A DNA stretch of 9,173 nt from Alkalibaculum bacchi (GCF_937875145.1 NZ_CALNCS010000011.1:1-9173); one strand, 5' to 3'; counted from the first letter of the stretch, positions 1 through 7,193 are shown. Notes: generated by a model from the sequence alone, not told the origin. A program made the numbers and translations.

Positions 1-41
1 GATTATAAAATCTTTTAAAAATATAGAAATAGGAAAGATAC

Positions 42-1190
42 TTGGAGAGTAAAGATGAGCTTGAGAGTTATACTTATTCTAGGTCCTTAAAAGTCTTATT
101 GCTTTATATCATCATCCCATTAATTAGCGTATACACCTTAATACTATATGTATACTTTGCTAAAATTCTCATGACAAGTCAGTGGCCAAAGGGTTTAGTA
201 TCCCATTTAGTTCTATGGTACTCATCTATTAGTGTCGGAGTGATCTTTTTAATATCCCCTATTTTAAAGGATAATCCTGTAGGAAGAATATTTAAAAATG
301 TCTTTCCTAAAATAATTATCCCTATTTTGGCAATGATGTTCGTATCCATTGGTATTCGCATTAATCAGTACGGTATTACAGAAAATAGATACTATGTAGT
401 ACTGTTAGGTCTTTGGGTTTTAGGCATTATGCTTTATTATTCAATCGCAAAAAAGGCAAAAAATATCATCGTGCCCATTACTTTATCCCTTGTAATGCTC
501 ATAGCCATTTTAGGCCCATTAAGCAGTTTTTCTTTTGCTATAAGTAGTCAAAATAGTCGCTTTGATGAGATTTTGTTAGAGAACAATATGTTAGTCGATG
601 GCGCCATTGTAGCGAATACATCTATTCCTTCTGAAAGCAAAAAAGAAATCACTAATATTATCAACTATTTTGAAATGTACCACCAATTTGAAGATTTAAA
701 GTCCCTTCCTGAAAATTTTACTGTATCAGATATGGAATCGGTTTTTGGTTTTCCTTACAATCCTTATGATTATTTTGACAACGAATACTTCTATTATAAT
801 TTAGATATGAATGGAGGCTTCACTTTAGATATTACAAATTATGATTATTACATTAATATTAGCACATGGAATGAACAAATTATATCTACTAAAGACCTAG
901 ACATAAAATACTATAGAAATAACAACGAATTAACCATTAAAAAAGGAGAGGAAATTTTATTATCTCAAAATATTCTAGATTATGTATTAGATATTTATAA
1001 AAACAGTGATATTAAAGCTATAGAAAAAGGTATTACATCCTCTGTTGAAGATATGTCTATTGAAATCGAAAACGAAAAAGTAAAAGCAAAACTCATTTTC
1101 ACTAGCATTAACGGTCAAGTGAAAGAGGATGTGGAAGAAGGAATACTACTTGAAAGTGCAGATATGATACTACTACTGAAAATAAAGTAA
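42..1190 (+). CDS. DUF4153 domain membrane protein, C-terminal portion (probably truncated)
   Basis: The product is 382 residues. Five hydrophobic segments lie at about 16-43, 51-73, 88-107, 116-135 and 142-165, followed by a soluble, Tyr/Asn/Asp-rich extracytoplasmic-looking tail (166-382). The stretch RINQYGITENRYY (106-118), followed by a further membrane helix, matches what I remember as the signature of the DUF4153 family, whose function is unknown. Family members are usually near 600 residues with further membrane helices at the N-terminus; those are missing here. The first possible start is TTG at 42, after an in-frame stop at 30-32, with only a weak ribosome site (AGGAAAG, 31-37). A second frame is open from the window edge to a TAA at 50-52 and overlaps this start. 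The gene is therefore either a shortened version or the downstream half of a frameshifted gene. Family assignment is fairly sure; the start and intactness are not. Confidence 0.7.
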   Translation: MESKDELESYTYSRSLKVLLLYIIIPLISVYTLILYVYFAKILMTSQWPKGLVSHLVLWYSSISVGVIFLISPILKDNPVGRIFKNVFPKIIIPILAMMFVSIGIRINQYGITENRYYVVLLGLWVLGIMLYYSIAKKAKNIIVPITLSLVMLIAILGPLSSFSFAISSQNSRFDEILLENNMLVDGAIVANTSIPSESKKEITNIINYFEMYHQFEDLKSLPENFTVSDMESVFGFPYNPYDYFDNEYFYYNLDMNGGFTLDITNYDYYINISTWNEQIISTKDLDIKYYRNNNELTIKKGEEILLSQNILDYVLDIYKNSDIKAIEKGITSSVEDMSIEIENEKVKAKLIFTSINGQVKEDVEEGILLESADMILLLKIK

Positions 1191-1283
1191 ATTTTGTGGT
1201 TGGCCGGTTGGTTCGTTGGACGGTGGACGGAAAAACCTCAATAACTGAATGCTGAAAGCTGGGTCACCAAAGGTGACCGTAAG

Positions 1284-1308
1284 ACGGAATGGTGGAACAC
1301 CGTTCCGT
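1284..1308. other. Strong hairpin inside the compound repeat
   Basis: ACGGAATGGTG (1284-1294) pairs with CACCGTTCCGT (1298-1308) across a GAA loop, with one T-G wobble. On the + strand it is followed by GC and four T, so it might weakly terminate transcription of the DUF4153 gene. On the minus strand no T-run follows, so it is not a normal terminator for dbpA. Confidence 0.55.
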
Positions 1309-1316
1309 GCTTTTGC

Positions 1317-1356
1317 TGACCACCTGACCACCTGACTACCTGACTACCTGACCACC
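1317..1356. repeat. Five tandem 8-bp units TGAC(C/T)ACC
   Basis: Units are at 1317-1324, 1325-1332, 1333-1340, 1341-1348 and 1349-1356. Three are TGACCACC and the two inner ones (units 3 and 4) are TGACTACC. The last base of the array is the first base (on the + strand) of the dbpA stop codon (TAG at 1358-1356 on the minus strand), so the array abuts and just enters the gene end. The pattern C-C-T-T-C of variants suggests unit duplication within the array. Confidence 0.85.
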
Positions 1357-2783
1357 TAGTTAACAATTTTCATCGTAAACTTCTTTCCCTTAATAGTAGA
1401 ATTTTGTAGTCCTTTAAATGCCATCATGCCCTTGCCTTCAAAAATTTCTACATAGGTACAGGTGTCTTGTACATCTATTATTCCAATTTGATCTGCTTCA
1501 ATACCTTCGATATGTGTCAATGCGCCCATAATATCACCAGGTCGTATTTTTTTCTTTTTGCCTGCATTGATTCTTATTCTCGTTATTTCTTTATTAATTT
1601 TTGCAGCTTTGTTCGTCTTTCGGATTACTGCTCTTTTAGGTTTAGAGTAAACGCTTTCTTCAAATGCTTCTTGCAAACTCTCTAGACTAAATTTTTCTAT
1701 TTTATATCCTAGATAATCTTCTATTTCTTCAAATCTTCTGCTTTCTTTTTCACTTACCAAGCTAATAGCTACACCTTTATTATCTTTACGACCTGTTCGT
1801 CCAATTCTATGAACGTGATTTTCTCTCTCGTAGGGAACTTCGTAATTAATGACATGAGTAATATCTTCTACATCAATACCCCTTGCTGCAACATCTGTAG
1901 CTACTAAAAATTGAACTTCTCCTTTTTTAAAGGCGTTTATGGTCTGAAATCTCTCCCTTTGAGTCATTCCACCATGTAAGATAGCGCAAGAATATTTGTT
2001 TTTCTTTAAGATGTTTCCTATTTCCTCTGCCTTCTCTCTCGTATTGCAAAAGAGAATAGAGCTTCCAGTCTTTTCCGTATCGATAATTTTCATAAGAACA
2101 GATATTTTATCTTCATTATGGACTTTGTAGTAGTATTGTTGAATCTTTTCATGAGTAGTGTAGCTGGATGTAATCTCAATATTTTTGCTGTCTTTCATGT
2201 AAACATTGCATATTTCTTCAATTCTCTCTGGCATAGTCGCGGAAAATAATAAAGTGACTCTATTTGGGGGCAAAGTTTTGATAATTCCCTCTACTTGATC
2301 AATAAATCCCATATTTAACATTTCATCTGCTTCATCGATAATCAAGTATTTAATAGATGAAATATCTAAAGTACCTCTTTCTATATGATCCATTGTTCTA
2401 CCAGGCGTCCCTACGACTATATGGACCCTTTGGCGTAACTCCCTCTTTTGCAAATCAATGGGATGCCTTCCATAGAGTGCAGTTGCCCTGACTTTTTTGA
2501 ATCGACCGATGTTTTGAACATCTTCTTTAATTTGCAAAGCTAACTCTCTTGTTGGTGCTAAAATCAAAGCTTGAGGTTTTTTCTCTTCGATTTGCACTTT
2601 TTCACATAAAGGAATAGCAAAGGCTGCCGTTTTACCGCTTCCCGTTTGGGATTTTACGATCAAATCCCTCCCCTGCATCACTAGCGGAATCACTTGTTCT
2701 TGCACTTCCATAGGACTATCGTAATCTAATTTATCTAAAGCTTTAAGAACTTCATCGCTTATAGTAAAATCTGAAAATTTCAT
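1356..2783 (-). CDS. dbpA: DEAD-box ATP-dependent RNA helicase DbpA (YxiN type)
   Basis: The 475-residue product has the full helicase core: Q-motif region (3-30), motif I SQTGSGKT (45-52), PTREL (77-81), TPGR (126-129), DEAD (150-153), SAT (181-183), ATDVAARGID (295-304) and HRIGRTGR (325-332). The C-terminal domain (about 400-475, with KKKKIRPGDIMGAL) is the DbpA RNA-binding domain, which in E. coli DbpA and B. subtilis YxiN recognises hairpin 92 of 23S rRNA. The length agrees with YxiN (about 479). The expected role is ATP-driven RNA remodelling during assembly of the large ribosomal subunit. I chose ATG 2783-2781 because AGGTGA (2793-2788) lies just upstream. The frame could extend to an ATG at 2849, adding 22 residues, but that start has no ribosome site and the extra residues are not family-like. 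The gene stands alone, convergent with the DUF4153 gene and divergent from the permease gene. Confidence 0.95.
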   Translation of the reverse strand: MKFSDFTISDEVLKALDKLDYDSPMEVQEQVIPLVMQGRDLIVKSQTGSGKTAAFAIPLCEKVQIEEKKPQALILAPTRELALQIKEDVQNIGRFKKVRATALYGRHPIDLQKRELRQRVHIVVGTPGRTMDHIERGTLDISSIKYLIIDEADEMLNMGFIDQVEGIIKTLPPNRVTLLFSATMPERIEEICNVYMKDSKNIEITSSYTTHEKIQQYYYKVHNEDKISVLMKIIDTEKTGSSILFCNTREKAEEIGNILKKNKYSCAILHGGMTQRERFQTINAFKKGEVQFLVATDVAARGIDVEDITHVINYEVPYERENHVHRIGRTGRKDNKGVAISLVSEKESRRFEEIEDYLGYKIEKFSLESLQEAFEESVYSKPKRAVIRKTNKAAKINKEITRIRINAGKKKKIRPGDIMGALTHIEGIEADQIGIIDVQDTCTYVEIFEGKGMMAFKGLQNSTIKGKKFTMKIVN

Positions 2784-2840
2784 TTTATCACCTAATTTTT
2801 GACTTACCTTTCTTTGGCATTGTTTTCTAAACAGTAGTTT

Positions 2841-2846
2841 ATTATA
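2841..2846 (-). promoter_or_regulatory. Candidate -10 box for dbpA
   Basis: On the minus strand this reads TATAAT, placing a transcript start near 2834 and a leader of about 50 nt before the dbpA ATG. I find no good -35 at 16-18 bp, so this is tentative; transcription may instead begin farther upstream. Confidence 0.3.
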
Positions 2847-2853
2847 CATGAAA

Positions 2854-2876
2854 AAAAGAGTGAAAACTACTCTTTT
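2854..2876 (-). terminator. Terminator-like hairpin upstream of dbpA (possible attenuator)
   Basis: AAAAGAGT (2854-2861) and ACTCTTTT (2869-2876) form an 8-bp perfect inverted repeat around a 7-nt loop. Read on the minus strand, the stem ends in a run of seven T, the layout of an intrinsic terminator. It sits about 70 nt before the dbpA start and there is no gene upstream on that strand to terminate. It would therefore be either an attenuator in a long dbpA leader or a DNA palindrome upstream of the dbpA promoter. Confidence 0.4.
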
Positions 2877-2893
2877 CAGAAATCCTCTAATAA

Positions 2894-2922
2894 TTGACGA
2901 AATAAGAAAAGACTCTTATAAT
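2894..2922 (+). promoter_or_regulatory. Sigma-A promoter of the ABC permease gene
   Basis: TTGACG (2894-2899) and TATAAT (2917-2922) are separated by exactly 17 bp. A start near 2929 gives a leader of about 34 nt. The leader contains the 10-bp palindrome ACTTTAAAGT (2940-2949) and then AGAGG (2953-2957), 5 nt before the ATG. Confidence 0.8.
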
Positions 2923-2962
2923 TTAATAATATGTAATTCACTTTAAAGTAAAAGAGGTCTAT

Positions 2963-5900
2963 ATGAAAAATACTATAGTAAAAGATACCCTACGTGAGAT
3001 CAAAAAAAGTTTTAGCCGTTTTATATCCATATTAGCCATTATCGCTATAGGAGTTGGTTTCTTTGCTGGAATTAAAGCTAGTGGCAAAGATATGAAATTA
3101 ACCGCTGATACTTATTACGACGAAAAACAATTAATGGACATTCGAATCCTTTCTACTATGGGATTTGACGAAAAAGATATAGACGCAATAGAAAAAACTG
3201 CTGATGACATAGATGTATATCCATCTCATTTTCTAGATGTATACGCTGAAAAAGGTTACGTGCAAGATACTGTAAGAGTACATACATTATCAAAGTCAAC
3301 AAAAATCAATAGTGTACAAATCGTCCAAGGACGTATGCCTGAAAAATCTGGAGAGTGTGTTGTAGAATCTGCATTTCTTCGAGAAAACTTATACAATATA
3401 GGCGACACGATTAAACTTACAAATGAAGATGAAAATCTTTCTGATAATTTAGTAAAAGATGAGTATACCATCGTAGGAACCATATATAGCCCACAGTATA
3501 TTTCCTATGAAAGAGGTCATTCGTCAATAGGAAATGGTTCAATAGACTATTATCTTATGATCCCAGAAGAAGATGTTTTGTTAGACGTATATACTGAGGT
3601 TTACTTATTCAGCGAATCAGCACAAAATCAATCTAGCTACTCATCTGCTTATGAAGACAAGGTTGACCAATTAGTAAAATCTTTAGAGAAAACCGCTGGT
3701 GTTCGAGAAGAAGGAAGATATAACGAAATTCTCTCTGAAGCCCAATCCAAATTAGACGATGCAAAAGGTGAACTACAAGATGGAAGAAAAGAATTAGAGG
3801 ACGGTATTAAAAAAGCCAATAAGAAATTTGGGGATGCTCAGAAAAAAATTGACGATGGTCTAGAAACCTTAAAAAATCAAGAAAATTCTTTTTGGTCCCA
3901 AATTAATAGTGCCCAAAAGAAAATTGATGCAGGTCTTGAGGAGCTTTCTTTAGGACAAAAAGCCTATGAAGAAGGTTTGATTCAGTATAATCAAAGCGTA
4001 AAGGAAATAGAAGCAAACATAAAGTCCTTAAATGAAAATAAGGATAATTTGCCCCTTGAAGAATACGAAGCAGCCTTAGGACAGTATCAAGGAGCCTTAG
4101 CACTATTACAGGCTAAGGGCGAGGAACTCTCTCTTTCAAAAGAGCAGATAGATGCTGGCAAAGGTAGCCTTAATCAAGGACAAAAAGAACTTAATGTACA
4201 AAAAACAAAAGGAATCTCTGAGATCAATAAAGGAAAGGCAGAGCTCGCAAAGGCTCAAGAAACATTAAAGAATGAAAAAAATAAATTTACAAAGGAAGTT
4301 GACAAGGCAAACAAAGAATTAGGGGATGGCCAAAAGGAAATTGATGATGCACAAAAGGAGATTTCAGATATCGAAAAGCCAATCTGGTATGTCAATACTA
4401 GAGCCGACAATCCAAGTTATACGGAATTTGGTCAAAATGCAGATCGAATTGATGCTATTGCTAAAGTATTTCCTGTCTTCTTTTTACTCGTTGCCGCATT
4501 AGTAAGCTTAACAACTATGACTAGAATGGTTGAAGAACAACGTATGCAAATAGGGACATTAAAAGCATTAGGTTATAGCAAAATTTCTATTGTCTCTAAA
4601 TACTTTTTCTATGCCAATTTAGCTAGTCTTGTAGGAAGCATATTGGGTCTTACCGTAGGATTTCGCCTTTTCCCATGGGTAATCTTTACAGCTTATGGGA
4701 TTATGTACGATTTACCTTCTGTTATTACACCCTTCCATATGGATTTTGCTCTGTATTCTATTCTAGCTGCTCTTATATGTACTAGTTTGTCTGTCTACTT
4801 AGCCTGCTATAAGGAATTGCTTTCGCCACCTTCAGCTCTTATGCGCCCTAAGGCTCCAAAGACTGGAAAGAGAGTACTCCTAGAACAAATACCCATCCTA
4901 TGGAATCGAATGAGTTTTACTACTAAGGTTACTGTGAGAAATTTATTTCGTTACAAAAAGAGAATGCTTATGACCGTTATTGGCATTGCTGGAAGTACAT
5001 CTTTAATTTTGATCGGTTTCGGTGTTAAAGATTCCATATCAGATATTTCTAAAATGCAATTTGGAGAGATCTCTCATTACCAGATGATGACAGTACTAAA
5101 AGACGATGCAGACATGAATGAAATCCACAGAGTTTTTCAATCTCAGAAAAACATTACAAATTACTTGCCGGTTTATACAAATAGTACAAAAGCCTCAAAC
5201 CAAGGAACAGATTATCCAATCACCATATTTGTGCCAAATGATGAAAATAAATTAAATGAATTTATCCATTTAAGGACATATGAAAACCATAAACCAATCA
5301 AACTAGATCAAGATGGTGTGGTTATTACAAAAAAACTATCTCTTTTGTTAGACCTTGATATTGGTGATGAGATCCAAGTAGAAGACTCTGATAATAAACC
5401 TCTACGTTTTGAAATAACTGGTATTGCAGAAAACTATATTTCGCATTATGTCTATATGACCCGTGACTATTATGAGCAGAGCTTTGATAAAAATATTACC
5501 AACAATGTGATTCTCTCAAATTTAAAAGACGATTCAGAAAACTACAGAGATCATTTTTCTGAAAAGCTCATGAAATCTGATGATATCGTAGGGGTTCATT
5601 TTACCCTAGATAATGTAGAAATATTTGATGATATGATTGTAAGCTTAAACATTGTCGTATTGGTCTTGATCCTATCAGCTAGCTTACTAGCTTTTGTCGT
5701 GCTGTACAATCTGACAAATATTAATGTTAATGAACGAATACGAGAGATTGCCACCCTAAAAGTTCTTGGTTTTTATGACAATGAAGTATCTGCTTATATT
5801 TACAGAGAAAATATTGCACTTACCTTTATAGGTATTCTTGTAGGAAGTGGGCTAGGAACTCTCCTTCATGAGTTCGTCATGCAAACGGCAGAAACGAATG

Positions 5901-6046
5901 ATTTGATGTTTGGAAGAAATATTACAGTACAAAGTTACATCCTTTCAGCAATCTTGACTTTACTGTTCTCAATCATTATAAATATTGCAGTACACTTTAA
6001 GCTAAAAAAAGTACACATGGTAGAGTCTTTAAAATCTGTTGAATGA
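2963..6046 (+). CDS. FtsX/MacB-type ABC transporter permease with long extracytoplasmic coiled coil
   Basis: The product is 1027 residues. Membrane segment 1 (about 19-40) is followed by a large extracytoplasmic part: a MacB-like domain (41-250) and a Lys/Glu/Asp/Gly-rich helical region (about 252-471) with recurring patterns such as KELEDG, AQKKIDDGL, AQKKIDAGL and GQKEIDDAQ, predicted to be coiled coil. Segments 2-4 (about 498-520, 547-575, 594-617) form the first FtsX domain, with TLKALGYSK (532-540) after segment 2. After a cytoplasmic linker come segment 5 (666-690), a second external domain (691-889) and segments 6-8 (about 890-917, 950-972, 989-1013), with the matching TLKVLGF (931-937). 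The repeated TLK(A/V)LGF/Y marks the duplicated FtsX domains. Such permeases need a LolD/MacB-like ATPase and generally act on envelope substrates or export rather than small-solute uptake. No ATPase gene lies beside it: dbpA is divergent upstream and a terminator follows. The substrate is unknown. Confidence 0.92.
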   Translation: MKNTIVKDTLREIKKSFSRFISILAIIAIGVGFFAGIKASGKDMKLTADTYYDEKQLMDIRILSTMGFDEKDIDAIEKTADDIDVYPSHFLDVYAEKGYVQDTVRVHTLSKSTKINSVQIVQGRMPEKSGECVVESAFLRENLYNIGDTIKLTNEDENLSDNLVKDEYTIVGTIYSPQYISYERGHSSIGNGSIDYYLMIPEEDVLLDVYTEVYLFSESAQNQSSYSSAYEDKVDQLVKSLEKTAGVREEGRYNEILSEAQSKLDDAKGELQDGRKELEDGIKKANKKFGDAQKKIDDGLETLKNQENSFWSQINSAQKKIDAGLEELSLGQKAYEEGLIQYNQSVKEIEANIKSLNENKDNLPLEEYEAALGQYQGALALLQAKGEELSLSKEQIDAGKGSLNQGQKELNVQKTKGISEINKGKAELAKAQETLKNEKNKFTKEVDKANKELGDGQKEIDDAQKEISDIEKPIWYVNTRADNPSYTEFGQNADRIDAIAKVFPVFFLLVAALVSLTTMTRMVEEQRMQIGTLKALGYSKISIVSKYFFYANLASLVGSILGLTVGFRLFPWVIFTAYGIMYDLPSVITPFHMDFALYSILAALICTSLSVYLACYKELLSPPSALMRPKAPKTGKRVLLEQIPILWNRMSFTTKVTVRNLFRYKKRMLMTVIGIAGSTSLILIGFGVKDSISDISKMQFGEISHYQMMTVLKDDADMNEIHRVFQSQKNITNYLPVYTNSTKASNQGTDYPITIFVPNDENKLNEFIHLRTYENHKPIKLDQDGVVITKKLSLLLDLDIGDEIQVEDSDNKPLRFEITGIAENYISHYVYMTRDYYEQSFDKNITNNVILSNLKDDSENYRDHFSEKLMKSDDIVGVHFTLDNVEIFDDMIVSLNIVVLVLILSASLLAFVVLYNLTNINVNERIREIATLKVLGFYDNEVSAYIYRENIALTFIGILVGSGLGTLLHEFVMQTAETNDLMFGRNITVQSYILSAILTLLFSIIINIAVHFKLKKVHMVESLKSVE

Positions 6047-6145
6047 TAATTTAGTCACCCGCATCCGTGTACTCCTTTAGGGTCATTTTTTAGCAAAGAT
6101 AATTAATAAATACTACATGACGCAGGAAGTAAATTTTCGCTTTCG

Positions 6146-6183
6146 AAAAAAGAGGAGATACAAAAATGTATCTCCTCTTTTTT
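6146..6183. terminator. Bidirectional intrinsic terminator
   Basis: A perfect 17-bp stem (6146-6162 with 6167-6183) encloses an AAAA loop. The arms end in six A and six T, so either strand gives a stem running into a U-tract. It lies between the convergent permease and corrinoid protein genes and should serve both. Confidence 0.93.
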
Positions 6184-6237
6184 CCGCTCAAATTTTGTTA
6201 TATGTAAGGTTATTTTAATTACTTAGTAATAGGTTAT

Positions 6238-6876
6238 TTATGAAATCCATTTTTGAGATATTTTAACGCCTTCTGCTGCATTTGTAGTAAATGCGTCAGA
6301 TCCGATATGGTCGCAAGCTTCTTTTGTTACAGGGTTTCCACCGATGATAATCTTAACATCATCTCTAACACCAGCTTCTTTTAATGCATCCACTGTATCT
6401 TTCATAGATTCAAGAGCTAATGTAAGTACGCCACTCATACCAACGATATTTGGTTTTACTTCTTTGACTTTTTCTACAAAAGCTTCCACAGGTTGATCAA
6501 TACCTAAATCGTATACTTCAAATCCTGCTGCTTCAGCCATGCTCTTAAAGATGTTTTTACCGATATCATGTAAGTCACCGTGTACTGTTCCTAGTATAAT
6601 ACTTCCAGTTTTAGAAGTAGTTCCACTTCCAATTACTGGTTTCAAGGCATTGATTGCTTCAGTTAATAATTCTCCAGCAAATATCAAGTCTCCTACAAAA
6701 TATTCGCCTTGTTCGAATAAATCCCCAACGATTGCCATACCATCTTGGCAAGCTGCAACAGCTGCTTGTCCTTCATCTTCACTTGGATTAGTAGCGACAA
6801 ACTCTTTAATCGTATCTAATACCACTTCTTCATCTAGATTTTCTACAGCTTTTGTTAACGATTTCAAACTAAACAT
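6238..6876 (-). CDS. Corrinoid (B12-binding) protein of a methyltransferase system (MtbC/MttC-like)
   Basis: The product is 212 residues, the usual length for stand-alone methyl-carrier corrinoid proteins. Residues 1-85 form the helical cap domain (B12-binding_2) and about 90-212 the Rossmann-like B12-binding domain. The cobalamin motif DLHDIG (101-106) supplies the lower axial ligand His103; MSGVLT (147-152) fills the SxL position and IGG (178-180) the GG motif. The family carries methyl groups from a substrate-specific methyltransferase (MttB/MtbB-like) to a second methyltransferase, or to tetrahydrofolate, in cytoplasmic C1 metabolism. Its start has a near-perfect ribosome site, AAGGAGG at 6890-6884, 7 nt from the ATG. 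No methyltransferase or reductive activator gene is in the window, so the donor cannot be named. It is transcribed alone, divergently from a TetR regulator. Confidence 0.93.
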   Translation of the reverse strand: MFSLKSLTKAVENLDEEVVLDTIKEFVATNPSEDEGQAAVAACQDGMAIVGDLFEQGEYFVGDLIFAGELLTEAINALKPVIGSGTTSKTGSIILGTVHGDLHDIGKNIFKSMAEAAGFEVYDLGIDQPVEAFVEKVKEVKPNIVGMSGVLTLALESMKDTVDALKEAGVRDDVKIIIGGNPVTKEACDHIGSDAFTTNAAEGVKISQKWIS

Positions 6877-6894
6877 TATACACCCTCCTTGATT

Positions 6895-6910
6895 ACATAC
6901 TCAAGTATGT
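6895..6910. promoter_or_regulatory. Operator-like palindrome 1 at the corrinoid gene start site
   Basis: ACATACT-CA-AGTATGT is a perfect inverted repeat with 7-bp arms. It covers about +2 to +18 of the predicted corrinoid transcript. An overlapping second inverted repeat, TACTCAA (6898-6904) with TTGAGTA (6911-6917), extends the symmetric region to 6917. Position and symmetry suit binding of the divergent TetR-family regulator; that link is inferred. Confidence 0.6.
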
Positions 6911-6918
6911 TTGAGTAC

Positions 6919-6947
6919 ATATTAACATGCCCTAGTATGCGTGTCAA
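6919..6947 (-). promoter_or_regulatory. Sigma-A promoter of the corrinoid protein gene
   Basis: On the minus strand, consensus TTGACA (6947-6942) is followed by 17 bp and TAATAT (6924-6919), with TG one base before the -10 box (extended -10). The start would be near 6912, about 36 nt before the ATG. Two palindromes lie in the spacer and at the start site, which suggests repression. Confidence 0.8.
6925..6940. promoter_or_regulatory. Operator-like palindrome 2 in the promoter spacer
   Basis: ACATGCCCTAGTATGC matches palindrome 1 at 12 of 16 positions when aligned at a 30-bp offset. It keeps one good half-site (AGTATG) and an imperfect partner (CATGCC). It lies wholly between the -35 and -10 boxes of the corrinoid promoter, where a bound protein would block RNA polymerase. 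Confidence 0.5.
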
Positions 6948-7006
6948 TATACTATACTATTTTATAACTTTTCATAATTATGTTCATATAAAATTTTACT
7001 AATACA

Positions 7007-7034
7007 TTAATACCTTTCTAAAATCTGTTATAAT
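7007..7034 (+). promoter_or_regulatory. Candidate promoter of the TetR regulator gene
   Basis: TATAAT (7029-7034) is preceded by TG one base away (7026-7027), an extended -10. A weak -35, TTAATA (7007-7012), stands 16 bp upstream. The start near 7041 would give a leader of about 150 nt. No copy of the palindromes seen at 6895-6940 overlaps it, so autoregulation is not obvious. Confidence 0.5.
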
Positions 7035-7068
7035 ATCTATATCGGTAACTAATCTTTGTAAAATCACA

Positions 7069-7097
7069 TTACTTTCGATCCTAATATAAGAAAGTGA
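7069..7097 (+). other. Hairpin in the predicted tetR leader
   Basis: TTACTTTC (7069-7076) can pair with GAAAGTGA (7090-7097), with one G-U pair, around a 13-nt loop. No T-run follows. Its role is unknown and a stem of this strength could occur by chance. In the rest of the gap between the two divergent genes (6950-7193) I see only the tetR promoter and no open frame. Confidence 0.25.
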
Positions 7098-7193
7098 AAA
7101 GATTTCAGTCAAAAGTGTAAACAATCGCAGACGTAATTATTCATTGCATTCCGTATTTCTTAATAAAACAAATATATTTTTAGGGTTGATATT

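Larger units (their letters stand above)
1198..1356. repeat. Compound intergenic repeat with inverted 8-bp arrays and two hairpins
   Basis: This fills almost all of the gap between two convergent genes and is visibly GC-richer than its surroundings. The left end has four degenerate 8-bp units on the + strand (GGTTGGCC, GGTTGGTT, CGTTGGAC, GGTGGACG; 1198-1229). The right end has five units, TGACCACC or TGACTACC (1317-1356), which read GGTGGTCA/GGTAGTCA on the other strand, so the two arrays share a GGTNG-type unit in opposite orientation. Between them lie a perfect hairpin (GGTCACC, AAA, GGTGACC; 1262-1278) and a longer one (1284-1308). It has no open frame of note and resembles a non-coding dispersed repeat; whether it recurs in the genome cannot be seen here. 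Confidence 0.65.

Noticed and set aside
1317..1356. CRISPR-like tandem repeats
   Set aside because: The units are 8 bp, directly abutting, with no spacers and no cas genes.
1467..1685. Open frame on + strand inside dbpA
   Set aside because: It is a Cys/Phe/Tyr-rich antisense shadow of a fully supported helicase gene, with no domain.
2940..2949. ACTTTAAAGT as an operator for the permease gene
   Set aside because: A 10-bp AT-rich palindrome is expected fairly often by chance in this DNA, and no regulator is nearby.
3256..3483. Minus-strand frame within the permease gene, and another at 3903-4103
   Set aside because: Both lie antisense to a continuous, well-supported coding sequence and show no recognisable protein features.
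6047..6145. T6 tract near 6086-6091 as a first terminator of the permease gene
   Set aside because: The only preceding stem is about four weak pairs; the perfect hairpin at 6146-6183 is a far better candidate.
6218..6230. Palindrome ATTACT-T-AGTAAT just past the corrinoid gene end
   Set aside because: It is a short AT-rich palindrome located after both convergent genes have ended, with no regulatory context.
6539..6892. Plus-strand frame opposite the corrinoid protein gene
   Set aside because: It is a Ser/Pro-rich translation antisense to a clear B12-binding protein; it has no ribosome site and no family match.
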